This document shows, in pieces, positions 7,738 through 17,700 of a stretch of 64,000 nt of DNA. The translations under genes were made by a program, and so were the position numbers. The DNA lies in contig OZ238266.1 in the NCBI GenBank assembly GCA_965178655.1, positions 372,001 through 436,000 on the forward strand. The letters run 5' to 3'. Position 1 is the first letter of the stretch. Each line of letters opens with the position of its first letter. The notes below the pieces were generated by a model. That model did not search any database and was not told the DNA's origin. It was given only the letters and a program-made list of their open reading frames with translations. This DNA is from GCA-2733415 sp965178655. GTDB taxonomy: Bacteria; Bacteroidota; Bacteroidia; Flavobacteriales; Flavobacteriaceae.

Positions 7738-10647
7738 TTATTTTTCAAGAGCTTCGTAAATAATTCGTTGTATTTCTGATCTGATATTTTCTTTTGCTAA
7801 ACGATTATTTTTAGATTCAGGATATGTTCTGTTAGACAAAAATACATATACCAATTCATTTTCTGGGTCTGCCCACGCAAAAGTTCCTGTAAAACCAGAA
7901 TGCCCAAAACTAGTCATTGGCACACAATTACAGGTTGGCCCAATCTCATCTAGCTGAGGCTTATCAAAACCAACGCCACGCCTAATCTCATCATCGCAAT
8001 AATAGCAAGTATTAAACAACTTGATTGTTTCTGGTTTTAAATATTGTATTCCTGCATAATTTCCTTTTTGAATATATAGCTGCATCATTTTAGAAACGTC
8101 TGTAGCTGTAGCAAAAACACCTGCATGCCCACCAATACCATTTTGCATAGCTGCACCCATATCATGCACATATCCGTGAACATCTTGTTGCCTAAAATAA
8201 GTGTCTCTTTCTGTTGGCGCTATTTGATTTTTTTTAAATTTTTGCAAAGGGTTATAAGTCGCATTTATGCCCATAGGATTATAAAATCTATTTTCAATAA
8301 GAGAATCTAAACCAGTGTCATAATGGGTTTCAATATATTTTTTAAGCAAGTAATATGGTAAATCACTATACTTATACCCTTCTTTTTCTCTTTGGTCAGC
8401 TGTTTTGATTTTATTAAAAATTGAATCTTGATAGCTTTTATGAATATACATGTTTTCAGCTACTTTATACGGATAGTCTATTGATTTACTTTTTTGATAA
8501 ATTGTAGGTAATGGCTGCCCGCTAACACTATCTAATGTTTCTACATAAAAAGGAATCCATGATTTTAACTGACCAACATGCGATAACATTTCCTTTAAAG
8601 TAACAGCTTCTTTATTAGACCCTTTTAATTCTGGAATCATCTTGTCTAAAGACGTTTCTAAACCAACAACGCCTTTCTCTTGAAGCTCCATAACTAATGG
8701 TAGTGTTGCTAAAATTTTAGTTAGCGAAGCCACATCGTATAGTGTGTTATCTGCAACCTGCTTATCTTTTTTATAGGTTAAATATCCGTGGTTTTTACGG
8801 TAAACTATTTTTCCTTTTTTAGCTACTAAAACCTGAACGCCTGGTGTCATTTTCTCAGCAATAGCATACAAAATAACCGAATCTATTTTTTGTAATCTCT
8901 CGTAATTAAGCCCTACATTTTCAGGAGAATCATAGCCTAGCCTGTTTAATTTATTAATTGTTATTGAACTGTTAACCGGAAAATTTTTGTGAGCACTTAT
9001 TGGTAGTTTCCCATTTATAGATATGCTACCAAAAACAGCATCTGCTAATTTTTGTTGTCCAATAGTACTGTTCTGATATCCTATAAGGATACTTTCTATA
9101 TTCTTGGTTGTTTTTAGATCTAATAAGGCGTATGGACTTGCAAAAACCGACAATACAACCTTATTATTTCTTGCTATTTCATACAGCCAAGTACGCTCTT
9201 TTTCAGTCATTTTATACGATTTCCACGGAGAATCATTAGACTTATGAACACCAACTATAACAGTATTAAATTTGCTTAACTTTAAAATTAGGTCATCTAA
9301 CTGAGTGGCTTTAACCTCGGTTACATTGGCATATTTCTTTAACCTTGCCAAGTATGCGTTATGCGGTGCATTTCCTAATTTTACATAGGCTATATTTGAG
9401 ATAGATAAATCTTTAACCGGTATTATATCGTTAGTATTTTTAACTAATGTTATGGCGTTTTCAATTAATTTAGAATACAACAATTCATTAGATCTTTGCT
9501 TTAGGTCTGCATGTATATTGGCAAGTACAACTGGTTTATAGTCATGTAACCCCACTTTATATTTAGCCATTAAAATTTTCTTAACAGAATGTGCTAATCG
9601 TTTTTCTGTTATTTTATTGGATTGATATGCGCTTTTAAGTTGGGTTATTGCCTCTGGAATATTACTCGATATTAATAGTATATCGTTTCCTGCTAAGAAC
9701 GCTGCTAAATCAACTTTTCCAGGGGTTTTATAATTTGATGCGCCTTTCATATTTAGTGCATCTGTAAAAATCAATCCTTTATACCCTAACCTATTCTTTA
9801 ATAATTTTGTAACTATTTTTTTTGATAATGACGATGGTTTTCCGGGCTTAGTACCTAAACTTGGCACATCTAAATGCGCTACCATAATACTTGCTACACC
9901 ATTATTAATTAGTTCTTTGAATGGATATAACTCTATGTTTTCGATTCTCTTTTCAGAAAAATCTATTGTAGGTAATGTTTTATGAGAGTCTTGTGCAGTA
10001 TCTCCATGTCCTGGAAAGTGCTTTGCGGAAGCCAGTACACCTACAGATGCCATTCCGTTCATAAACGCTACGCCTTTTTCAGCTACATTATATTTGTCTT
10101 CTCCAAAAGAGCGATTTCCTATTATTGGGTTATTGGGATTGGTATTGATATCAATATCTGGTGCAAAATTCATATGCACACCAACACGCTTACAGTGCAA
10201 CCCTATCTGCTTACCTACCTCACGAACTAAAGCGGTGTCTTTTATTGCACCTAATGTCATATTCCAAGGAAAAGCAAAGGTAGAGTCTAGACGCATGTTT
10301 AAGCCCCATTCAGCATCTTGTGTGATTAAGAGTTTTGTTTTGGCTAAATCTTGATATTCATTTGTTAGTTTTGCCTGACGATACGGACCGCCTTTAGAAA
10401 ACATTATTCCACCAATATGGTGTTTTTTAATAAGAACTTTTAGTTTATCGGTATGTGCTATTTCTTTTCCTGACCATACATCAGCAATAAACAATTGTCC
10501 TATTTTTTCATCTAATGACATTGTACTGTACAACGAATCTACCCAATGTTGCTGAGCAATGTAATCTGTTGTTTTTAAAGGGTGTTTTTCTTGTGAAAAT
10601 ACAACTTGGGTTATGCAAAAAAATAGAAAAATAAGGTTTTTAGTCAT
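7738..10647 (-). CDS. GH3 beta-N-acetylglucosaminidase fused to a beta-lactamase-fold serine hydrolase
   Basis: 969 residues with signal peptide MTKNLIFLFFCITQVVFSQ. Residues about 30-380 form a glycoside hydrolase family 3 NagZ-like domain: KHFPGHGDT near 209-217 (catalytic His/Asp loop), GNRSFG, and the nucleophile Asp in FTDALNMKGA near 296. A GH3 C-terminal-like alpha/beta domain follows. Residues about 600-969 are a class C beta-lactamase / PBP-like domain: SLTK (SxxK) near 639, YSD replacing YxN, and GHSGFTGTFAWADP near the end. The likely job is periplasmic or surface cleavage of muropeptides, with a peptide- or ester-hydrolysing partner domain. The fusion is a known Bacteroidota architecture; its substrate is not established here. 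Confidence 0.88.
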   Translation of the reverse strand: MTKNLIFLFFCITQVVFSQEKHPLKTTDYIAQQHWVDSLYSTMSLDEKIGQLFIADVWSGKEIAHTDKLKVLIKKHHIGGIMFSKGGPYRQAKLTNEYQDLAKTKLLITQDAEWGLNMRLDSTFAFPWNMTLGAIKDTALVREVGKQIGLHCKRVGVHMNFAPDIDINTNPNNPIIGNRSFGEDKYNVAEKGVAFMNGMASVGVLASAKHFPGHGDTAQDSHKTLPTIDFSEKRIENIELYPFKELINNGVASIMVAHLDVPSLGTKPGKPSSLSKKIVTKLLKNRLGYKGLIFTDALNMKGASNYKTPGKVDLAAFLAGNDILLISSNIPEAITQLKSAYQSNKITEKRLAHSVKKILMAKYKVGLHDYKPVVLANIHADLKQRSNELLYSKLIENAITLVKNTNDIIPVKDLSISNIAYVKLGNAPHNAYLARLKKYANVTEVKATQLDDLILKLSKFNTVIVGVHKSNDSPWKSYKMTEKERTWLYEIARNNKVVLSVFASPYALLDLKTTKNIESILIGYQNSTIGQQKLADAVFGSISINGKLPISAHKNFPVNSSITINKLNRLGYDSPENVGLNYERLQKIDSVILYAIAEKMTPGVQVLVAKKGKIVYRKNHGYLTYKKDKQVADNTLYDVASLTKILATLPLVMELQEKGVVGLETSLDKMIPELKGSNKEAVTLKEMLSHVGQLKSWIPFYVETLDSVSGQPLPTIYQKSKSIDYPYKVAENMYIHKSYQDSIFNKIKTADQREKEGYKYSDLPYYLLKKYIETHYDTGLDSLIENRFYNPMGINATYNPLQKFKKNQIAPTERDTYFRQQDVHGYVHDMGAAMQNGIGGHAGVFATATDVSKMMQLYIQKGNYAGIQYLKPETIKLFNTCYYCDDEIRRGVGFDKPQLDEIGPTCNCVPMTSFGHSGFTGTFAWADPENELVYVFLSNRTYPESKNNRLAKENIRSEIQRIIYEALEK

Positions 10648-10721
10648 TGCTATATTACGTCTGAAGTTTGGTGTGAATAATTACAGTAGAAAGATACTTT
10701 ATTAGCATTGATATAAAAAGA

Positions 10722-10743
10722 AAAGCGACTTAAAAGTCGCTTT
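10722..10743 (-). terminator. Hairpin terminator after the 161-aa gene
   Basis: AAAGCGACTT and AAGTCGCTTT form a perfect 10-bp stem with a 2-nt centre, followed by a T-rich run on the minus strand. It begins 4 nt after the stop codon of the minus-strand gene ending at 10,747. Confidence 0.85.
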
Positions 10744-10746
10744 ATA

Positions 10747-11232
10747 TTAATTAAAAAATCTTGAGTGCCAAGAATCCTGCGCTGGTACTTCCCAATTTTC
10801 TTTATATTCTAGTATATCCGTAATTAAATTATTAAACACTATTGTTTTTTTACCAATAGCACCGCTTTTAGCCATTTTTCTAAAATCAATTAGCGATTTA
10901 AAGTTTACAAACTCACCTTGCTTAAATGCTACATTCATTTTATCTAGCAATTCTAAGTTAAACTCTTTTTCTAAACCTTGAATAAAACGGACAGAAGCAT
11001 CTATTGAGCAACCTGTTGCTGATTGTCTGTCTTGATTTACTGCTATTATTATAAAACGATCATATTTTATTTCAAACCCAGACTGTAAACTTGTACCGTG
11101 CGCTGCCCACTGCTCTAAAAACTCGGTGGTTTTAGCATTTACCAATAACAACTCTTCGGCTGTAAAACGTCTACTTGATTGATAAACCCATACTTTTGAA
11201 TGGTCTGGAAGACTTTTAAATTCTACTAACAT
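10747..11232 (-). CDS. Conserved Bacteroidota protein, often labelled ABC transporter ATPase
   Basis: 161 residues, well conserved in Bacteroidota by recall. Database names call it an ABC transporter ATPase, but no Walker A, ABC signature or Walker B motif is visible, so that name is not supported. Features seen: KVWVYQSSRRFTAEE near the N-terminus, a middle beta-strand FEIKYDRFIIIAVNQ, SATGCSIDASVRFIQ and a C-terminal SWHSRFFN. It is the last gene of a run with the two iron-sulfur proteins and MlaD (10 nt gap to the upstream gene) and ends at a clear terminator. Function unknown. Confidence 0.8.
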   Translation of the reverse strand: MLVEFKSLPDHSKVWVYQSSRRFTAEELLLVNAKTTEFLEQWAAHGTSLQSGFEIKYDRFIIIAVNQDRQSATGCSIDASVRFIQGLEKEFNLELLDKMNVAFKQGEFVNFKSLIDFRKMAKSGAIGKKTIVFNNLITDILEYKENWEVPAQDSWHSRFFN

Positions 11233-11242
11233 TTTTTATAAA

Positions 11243-12034
11243 TTACAATTGATTGGCGTTAGCAATTAACTCTGCTACATCTAAAACTTCTATTTTACCC
11301 TCTTTCTCTGTTGCTTTAACACCATCTGTCATCATTGTGTTACAAAACGGACAACCAGTTGCTATAATTTCTGCTTGTGTTTCAATAGCATCTTCAGTAC
11401 GTAACACATTAATATCTTTTGAACCATTTTCTGGCTCTTTAAACATTTGCGCGCCACCGGCACCACAACAAAGCGAATCACGCTTACTGCGTTTCATCTC
11501 TACCATATCTACGCCTAACGCCTTGATTAATTCTCTTGGCGCTTCATAAACGTCATTTGCACGACCTAAGTAACAAGGGTCATGAAAGGTTAACTTTTTA
11601 CCTTTATAAGTGTCTGATGCAATTTTAATTTTACCGTCTTTTAAAAGTTGTTGTATAAACTCTGTATGGTGATATACTGTATACTTACCTCCTAAACCTG
11701 GATATTCATTTTTTAATGTGTTATAAGAATGCGGACAGGCAGTAACAATTGTTTTTACCTCATAAGCATTCATTAACTCTATATTGGTAATGGCTTGCAT
11801 TTGAAACAAAAACTCATTCCCTGACCGTTTAGCGGCATCTCCACTAGAGCTTTCTTCTGTTCCTAATACTGCAAAATTTACATTAGCTTTATTTAAAATT
11901 TTTACAAAAGCACGTGTTATTTTTTTTGCTCTATCATCAAAACTTCCAGCAGATCCAACCCAAAATAATACATCTGGAGATTGTCCTGCGGCCATCATTT
12001 CTGCCATTACCGGCACTTTTAAAGCTTCACTCAT
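11243..12034 (-). CDS. (Fe-S)-binding protein with two CCG domains (HdrB/GlcF-like)
   Basis: A 263-residue soluble protein with two cysteine-rich CCG (DUF3483/PF02754) half-domains. The first holds ACPHSYNTLKNEYP near residue 97; the second holds FHDPCYLGRANDVYE, SLCCGAGGAQMF near 187 and TGCPFCNTMMTDG. This is the pattern of heterodisulfide-reductase HdrB, GlpC, GlcF and LutA subunits, which bind a non-cubane or cubane cluster. It probably works with the membrane-bound 4Fe-4S protein encoded just upstream (37 nt gap) as an electron-transfer module. The electron donor and acceptor cannot be read from the sequence. Confidence 0.85.
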   Translation of the reverse strand: MSEALKVPVMAEMMAAGQSPDVLFWVGSAGSFDDRAKKITRAFVKILNKANVNFAVLGTEESSSGDAAKRSGNEFLFQMQAITNIELMNAYEVKTIVTACPHSYNTLKNEYPGLGGKYTVYHHTEFIQQLLKDGKIKIASDTYKGKKLTFHDPCYLGRANDVYEAPRELIKALGVDMVEMKRSKRDSLCCGAGGAQMFKEPENGSKDINVLRTEDAIETQAEIIATGCPFCNTMMTDGVKATEKEGKIEVLDVAELIANANQL

Positions 12035-12071
12035 GTTACTTATATGTTTTTAGTAGCTGTTTAGTACAGTA

Positions 12072-13379
12072 TTATTCGTTTATCCAATTTAGCCTATCCA
12101 TTTGGCTATATGCCCATGGTGCACCGTTATTTTCAACGTTTTGCATCATGTTATTTAATTCGGCTGGTGCAGCGCTTTCTTCCATTACTAAGTAACGGCG
12201 CATATCCATTATAATACTTAGTGGATCTATATTTACAGGACAGGTTTCTACACAAGCATTACAACTTGTACATGCCCATATTTCTTCTTTACTAATCCAA
12301 TCAAATAAGTTTTTTCCGTCGTCTTTAAACTCACCATTATTAGCATCTATATTTTTACCAACCTCTTCTAACCTATCACGAGTGTCCATCATTATTTTTC
12401 GTGGAGATAATTTTTTACCGGTTAAGTTTGCCGGGCAATTACTTGTGCATCGGCCACATTCTGTACAAGTATAAGCGTTTAATAGGTTAACCCAAGATAA
12501 GTCTGTAACGTCTTTTGCTCCAAAAATTGACATTTCTTCTGCTGCACCTTCTTCAGGCATTGCATATGGGTCTGCACTAGGGTCCATCATCATCATGACC
12601 TCTTTTGTTACATTGGCATCATTTGTAAGTTGTCCTTTTGGTTTTAAGTTTGCAAAAAATGTATTAGGAAACGCTAAAAGTATATGTAAATGTTTTGAAT
12701 AATATAGGTAGTTTAAAAACACCAATACACCAGCAATATGTAGCCACCAAGCTGTTAATTCTACAATATGCAGAGTGCCTTCTGAAAGCCCAGAAAACAA
12801 TGGTGCTATAAATTGACTAATTACATTACCAGATGCTATAGATTGAAATCCAACATCTGTTGCATTCATTATTAAGAACAGTGACATTAGTACCATTTCA
12901 AAATAAAGAATTAGGTTTCCGTCAGATTTTGGCCACCCTTTCATTTCATCATTCCAAAAACGCTTAATTTTTATAACGTTTCTACGTATCCAAAATAGAA
13001 TTACAGATACTAATACTAAAAATGCAAGTACCTCAAACACACCTATTAAAAATCCATATACGGCATTACCTAATGGTTCTTGAAACACTCTGTGTGTACC
13101 AGCTATACCATCAATAATAATCTCTAACATTTCTACATTAATGATTATAAATCCTACATACACAATTATATGTAAAAGCCCTGAAACAGGACGACGAACC
13201 ATTTTTCCTTGACCTAAAGCAATCTTAGCCATGTTTTTGAAACGGGCTGCTTTATTATCTGTACGATCAATTGCTTTTCCTAACTTAATGTTACGAATTA
13301 GTTTTTTAATATTTCTTGTAAAAAACCAAATTCCAGCCCCTAATAGGATGGCAAATAAAATATTATCGATGTATTGCAT
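12072..13379 (-). CDS. Membrane (Fe-S) electron-transfer protein, NarI-like plus 4Fe-4S dicluster
   Basis: 435 residues. The first 250 residues hold about five hydrophobic segments of respiratory nitrate reductase gamma / HdrE-like type, with His residues that could ligate haem (for example GLLHIIVYVGF, WLHIAGVLVF). The C-terminal third is a cytosolic ferredoxin-like dicluster: CTECGRCTSNCPAN from residue 303 and CTSCNACVETCPVN near 369. Together with the downstream CCG protein it resembles an HdrDE- or DsrMK-like quinone-linked complex. In flavobacteria this pair and MlaD form a conserved neighbourhood (recalled). Substrate unknown. Confidence 0.85.
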   Translation of the reverse strand: MQYIDNILFAILLGAGIWFFTRNIKKLIRNIKLGKAIDRTDNKAARFKNMAKIALGQGKMVRRPVSGLLHIIVYVGFIIINVEMLEIIIDGIAGTHRVFQEPLGNAVYGFLIGVFEVLAFLVLVSVILFWIRRNVIKIKRFWNDEMKGWPKSDGNLILYFEMVLMSLFLIMNATDVGFQSIASGNVISQFIAPLFSGLSEGTLHIVELTAWWLHIAGVLVFLNYLYYSKHLHILLAFPNTFFANLKPKGQLTNDANVTKEVMMMMDPSADPYAMPEEGAAEEMSIFGAKDVTDLSWVNLLNAYTCTECGRCTSNCPANLTGKKLSPRKIMMDTRDRLEEVGKNIDANNGEFKDDGKNLFDWISKEEIWACTSCNACVETCPVNIDPLSIIMDMRRYLVMEESAAPAELNNMMQNVENNGAPWAYSQMDRLNWINE

Positions 13380-13399
13380 ACTGTTTTTTAATTGTGTTA

Positions 13400-14323
13400 T
13401 TATTCTCCTTTAAACGGAATTTCTTTTTTTGAAAACACCCTTGTGTATCTTTTTGGGTGCAGCTTTATATCTCTAAGTAACTCAGACAGTTCTTTAGAAG
13501 CGGCTTCTAAGTTATTATACAGCTTATCGTCATGTAACAACTTCCCTATAGAACCTTCTTTACTATCTACAGCAACCAATACCGTATTCAAGCTTGATAG
13601 TGTTTTATTTAAATTTGCTACGGTGTTACCTATGTTTGCGTTTTCTAGTGTGTCACTTATACGTTTAAATGCTGTTGCAGTTTCAGAAAACTCCGTAAGC
13701 ATAACATTTAATTTACTGGCATCATTATTTACAATTGTATTTAATGATGTTGCAGTGGTGTTAAACGTTTTAATTGTAGCATTTAATTGCGCAATAGCAC
13801 TTTTAAGACCTTTCTCTGATTCGTCTTCTATAATGTCATTCAAGTTTGTTAGAAAAACATCTGCTTTTTTTAATGTGGCATCTAAATCTGTACTCAGTCC
13901 TGAAAACTTACTAGTCAAACTTTTTACAAGTCCTTCTTCTACTTCAGATTTTATAAAATCTCCATCCTGGGCGTATTCTATATCACTTGCAGGAATAATT
14001 GTTATGGCATTACCGCCCATTATTCCCATTTCGTATAACCTAATTGTACTGTTTTTAGAAAACATAAAATTTTTGTCTACCGAAAAACATACCTTAGTTT
14101 TTCCTGTTTCAAAATCGTACGTAATTTCTTCAACTTTCCCTACTTTATTTCCGCGAATGGTTACTGGTGCAGACACTGATAACGCATTATAACTAAACTC
14201 TGTGTAGAACTTATGGTCTGTACTAAAAAGATTTTTTCCCTTTAAGTAGCTAAACCCTAGCAGGAATAACAATATAGATCCTATAACTAATATTGCTGTT
14301 TTTATTTCTCTTGAGATATTCAA
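13400..14323 (-). CDS. MlaD/MCE family lipid-transport substrate-binding protein
   Basis: 307 residues. An N-terminal signal anchor (TAILVIGSILLFLLGFSYL) is followed by the MCE domain: FYTEFSYNALSVSAPVTIRG and NKVGKVEEITYD, about residues 36-115. The remainder is a long heptad-rich helical region (TSKFSGLSTDLDATLKKADV to LLHDDKLYNNLEAASKELS), as in other MlaD and PqiB-like proteins that form a periplasmic tunnel for phospholipids. No MlaE permease or MlaF ATPase gene is adjacent. The gene starts a minus-strand run of four genes ending at the terminator at 10.7 kb. Confidence 0.88.
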   Translation of the reverse strand: MNISREIKTAILVIGSILLFLLGFSYLKGKNLFSTDHKFYTEFSYNALSVSAPVTIRGNKVGKVEEITYDFETGKTKVCFSVDKNFMFSKNSTIRLYEMGIMGGNAITIIPASDIEYAQDGDFIKSEVEEGLVKSLTSKFSGLSTDLDATLKKADVFLTNLNDIIEDESEKGLKSAIAQLNATIKTFNTTATSLNTIVNNDASKLNVMLTEFSETATAFKRISDTLENANIGNTVANLNKTLSSLNTVLVAVDSKEGSIGKLLHDDKLYNNLEAASKELSELLRDIKLHPKRYTRVFSKKEIPFKGE

Positions 14324-14702
14324 TATAAATGGGTTTTGATTACCTTACAAAAATAGAATTTATTTACTTATAATCACTCTAAATACCGAAGTTTAGAAAG
14401 CAGCTATTAGGTAACAGAAAAGATGTTAGGTATAGATGCTAGAATTAAGAGCAATACTAGTAAGAATGCCTTTGCGAATGACGTACAACGGCATGAAGCA
14501 ATCTTTATTTAAAAAAAAAATCAAAAAGATATTAGACTGAAAACCTACATAGATTCCGTAACAAGTACGGAATGACAAAACCACCTGTCATTCTGAACTA
14601 GTTTCAGTATCTCAACTCACTACAAACAATTACAGTACTCAGACCCTGAAACCGATTCTGGACGACAAAACTGCACGTCATTCTAAGTATGCTTGATGTT
14701 TT
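14324..14702. repeat. Repeat-rich spacer between mlaD-like gene and tamB
   Basis: 379 bp with no plausible gene. At 14,551-14,576 a palindrome ATTCCGT-aacaagt-ACGGAAT is followed by GAC. At 14,587-14,666 an imperfect inverted repeat runs from GTCATTCTGAACTAGTTTCA to the reverse-oriented CTGAAACCGATTCTGGACGA. Another piece, GTCATTCT, sits at 14,678-14,685, and CATGAAGCAATCTTTATTT at 14,494-14,512 resembles a further dispersed unit. These are the REP-like palindromic units scattered through flavobacterial intergenic DNA. Confidence 0.75.
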
Positions 14703-17700
14703 TTATTTTTCTGATTGGACTTTTTTACTTTTCCGTTTAAATATTTTTTGCATTAACTCTTCAAAATCATCAAAAGACACCTTGTAAGAAATTCCGCCTC
14801 CTTGAGTGTAGCCAATCTCATTTGTTGCCACAGAAGTTGTTAAGTCGTTTTCTCTGTTAAATACTTTTGCACGAAGTGTACCGTCTTCATTTAATAAAAA
14901 CTCTACCTGAACGTCTCCTGCTACAATAGTTTTATTTACACCTCCTACAGGAATACCTACTTTACCATTGATTAAAATTCTATCTGATATTTGGGTTGAT
15001 ATTGTAAATCCGAATCTATCCTCTATACGCTGCTCTTCTAGGGGATTATTTTCTCCTTGTTCATAGTTTAACCCTATTTTAAACTTATCATCTTCTTGAG
15101 AGAGTATATCATTTACAAGTGCTGTTGCACGCTCTACCAAATTACCAGTTACCGCTGTTTGCCCGTAAGCATATGCACTTGTAAATTGTCCGGAAGTGAC
15201 TAAAGACAAGGCTTGTTTGTCTCTAAATTCTTTATCGTTTAATTTATATAATAATTCTGACCTTACTACCGAGTTTGTTTTAGGAAACTGTATATCAAAG
15301 TTTACATCTGGCTGCATTAGCCCTCCGCTTAAACTAATAACAACATCTACCGGTATTTTTCTATTAACCGAAGGGTTGTCTAGCAGCAAGGCTGGGTTTG
15401 CTATTGCGCTATATACAGCACTCATGTTTAATTGTGCTTCATACGGATCTCCGTCCCAATTTATAGTCCCCCCTGACTTTACATTAAATCGTTTTTCAAT
15501 AACTCCTCCTTGCAAGAAATTACTACCATACACAAAATTATATGTTCCTTTATCAACCACAAAATCTCCAAAAATATTAAACTTATCATTGGTATTTATC
15601 TCAACACGTATATCTCCAGCCCCTGTTCCTTTTAACACACTACCAGATTCTTGATCTAGCACAATTTCAATTGCCGCATCTGGTGTTATATTTAAGTCTA
15701 ACTCTAATTCTAAACCACTCAATTCTTTAGCAATAATTTGCGGATTTGCTGCCAAGCGATTGCTTTCTGTTACCGACATTGTTTTTATAAAGGAATTATC
15801 TCCTACTGCACTAGCATCCTTTATAGGTATCTTAAACACTGTTCCTTTGTTTGTTGTTGCACTCAGACTTACAAGTAGCTCATTAGTAGGACCTGTAACG
15901 TTTAGTAACCCGTCAATAAATGCGGTTCCGTAGTATAATGACTCCTCTTCCTTTTTCTTATCTAAAATTAACAAATTATTTGTAGACACCTCTAAACCTA
16001 ACGACCAGTATTTAAAAGATTCATGGGCAGCAAAGCCGTTTAGGCGCCCAGAGGTAAAGTGCTTAGTATCTAATATAGCTATATTGTTAAACTGGAATTG
16101 CCTATTCTTTAAACTCAATAAGGCATTGTTTTCAAAATCGAAATCTACATTTAGATATGGGATTTTCAAACCTGCTTCGTCTAAAAATAATTCGCCTTGA
16201 AAATCAGGATTATTATAATCTCCAAAAAGGACTGCTTTTCCAGATACTAGTCCCCTAATATCTGTTATAACATTTCCTCCTAAAGCTGTTAGAAACGATA
16301 GATTTTGATTTCTAAACGTTATATCTGTTTCTAAATATGGTGTTTCTGGAACAAAATCTAAAATCCCATCAAGCAACAATGTTGTGTCTCCATATTTAAC
16401 CAAACTTGATTTTATGGTATATTTTTTTACCCCATTAGCTACAACTCCCAAAGAGAGGTCGCCCAGAGCTAGTTTATTTATTTTTAAATTGTCTATTTTA
16501 ACTGCTCCTGAAGGGACATATACGTTGTTTTTCTGAAATATGTTTATCAGTCCATTCACGCGGCCTTCACAATTAAACCTAGCAGAAGTTTTAAATAACT
16601 TTAGGAGTCCTACCTGCCCAAATTCTAGGTTTATGTTTTTTTCAGAACTGCCATTAATTACTCCTGACAAGGCAACAAACTCATCTTTATGAGATACTTT
16701 AAACTTATTTATGGTAATGTTTTTAAAATCTGAATCAAAAACGATTGTAGAGGCATTATTTTCTGCATTAACTTTCCAATCATACCCTCTTACATGTAAG
16801 TTTGATTTTTTTACTCCAAAAACTGACTGTCCAGATGTATTAACTGTATGATACATGTTTAACTTATACGTATCTTTACTTTCTGTACCTCCTTTAAATT
16901 CCGACCTAAAAAACAAGGTGTCATTTATCGTTTTGTTCACCAAATTAAAATCTGAAATAACGTAAGACTTTGCGTTAACTTCTTTGGCGCTCACATAGGT
17001 GTTAAAAAGTGGATTGCTATTATTTAACCGAACAGAAACACCTTTAAAAGTAGCTGATTTATAGCTAACTTCTGGGGTTTTAATTAATACATTAAAGTCT
17101 TCTTCATTATTTGAAAGTGTTCCTTTTAGTGTCATTTTTTCAGATATAGATACTTCCGGAAAAAACACTTCTGTTAACTTATTTTCAAGCTTTACATTAA
17201 AATCTACATACTGACCATTAGAAACTTTTATAGGCTTATAGTTAGCATAAACACTACCTAGGTCATTTTTTATAATGCGTCCTAACTCTTCAAATTTAAA
17301 AGTTCCGTTTAATCGTCCTGAAACACTTCCTGGAGAAGATAACTCTATTAACCTAACATTCTCCTTATTAAAAGATGATTTTAAGTACGAATCTGAAAAC
17401 TCAACCGTTTGCAGCGCATTTTTATATCTTGCATTTTTTAATTTTATTTCTCCAAAGGCATCATTAATACCTGTTCCTTTCATATTCATTTCAACAACCC
17501 CTGAAAACACAGAAACACTATCCTTTTTAACAAGGTTTATCGCATTTAAATCTACATCTGCAAGTACCGCCTTAAAATCATACTCATTAATCTTAGAAGA
17601 CATATTTACCAGGCCTTCAAAGTTTATATTGGCGTTTTTATCTGCTACAGAAAATTTTCCTTTAAATACTTTTTTTTGCATATTCCCAGAAACAACAATA

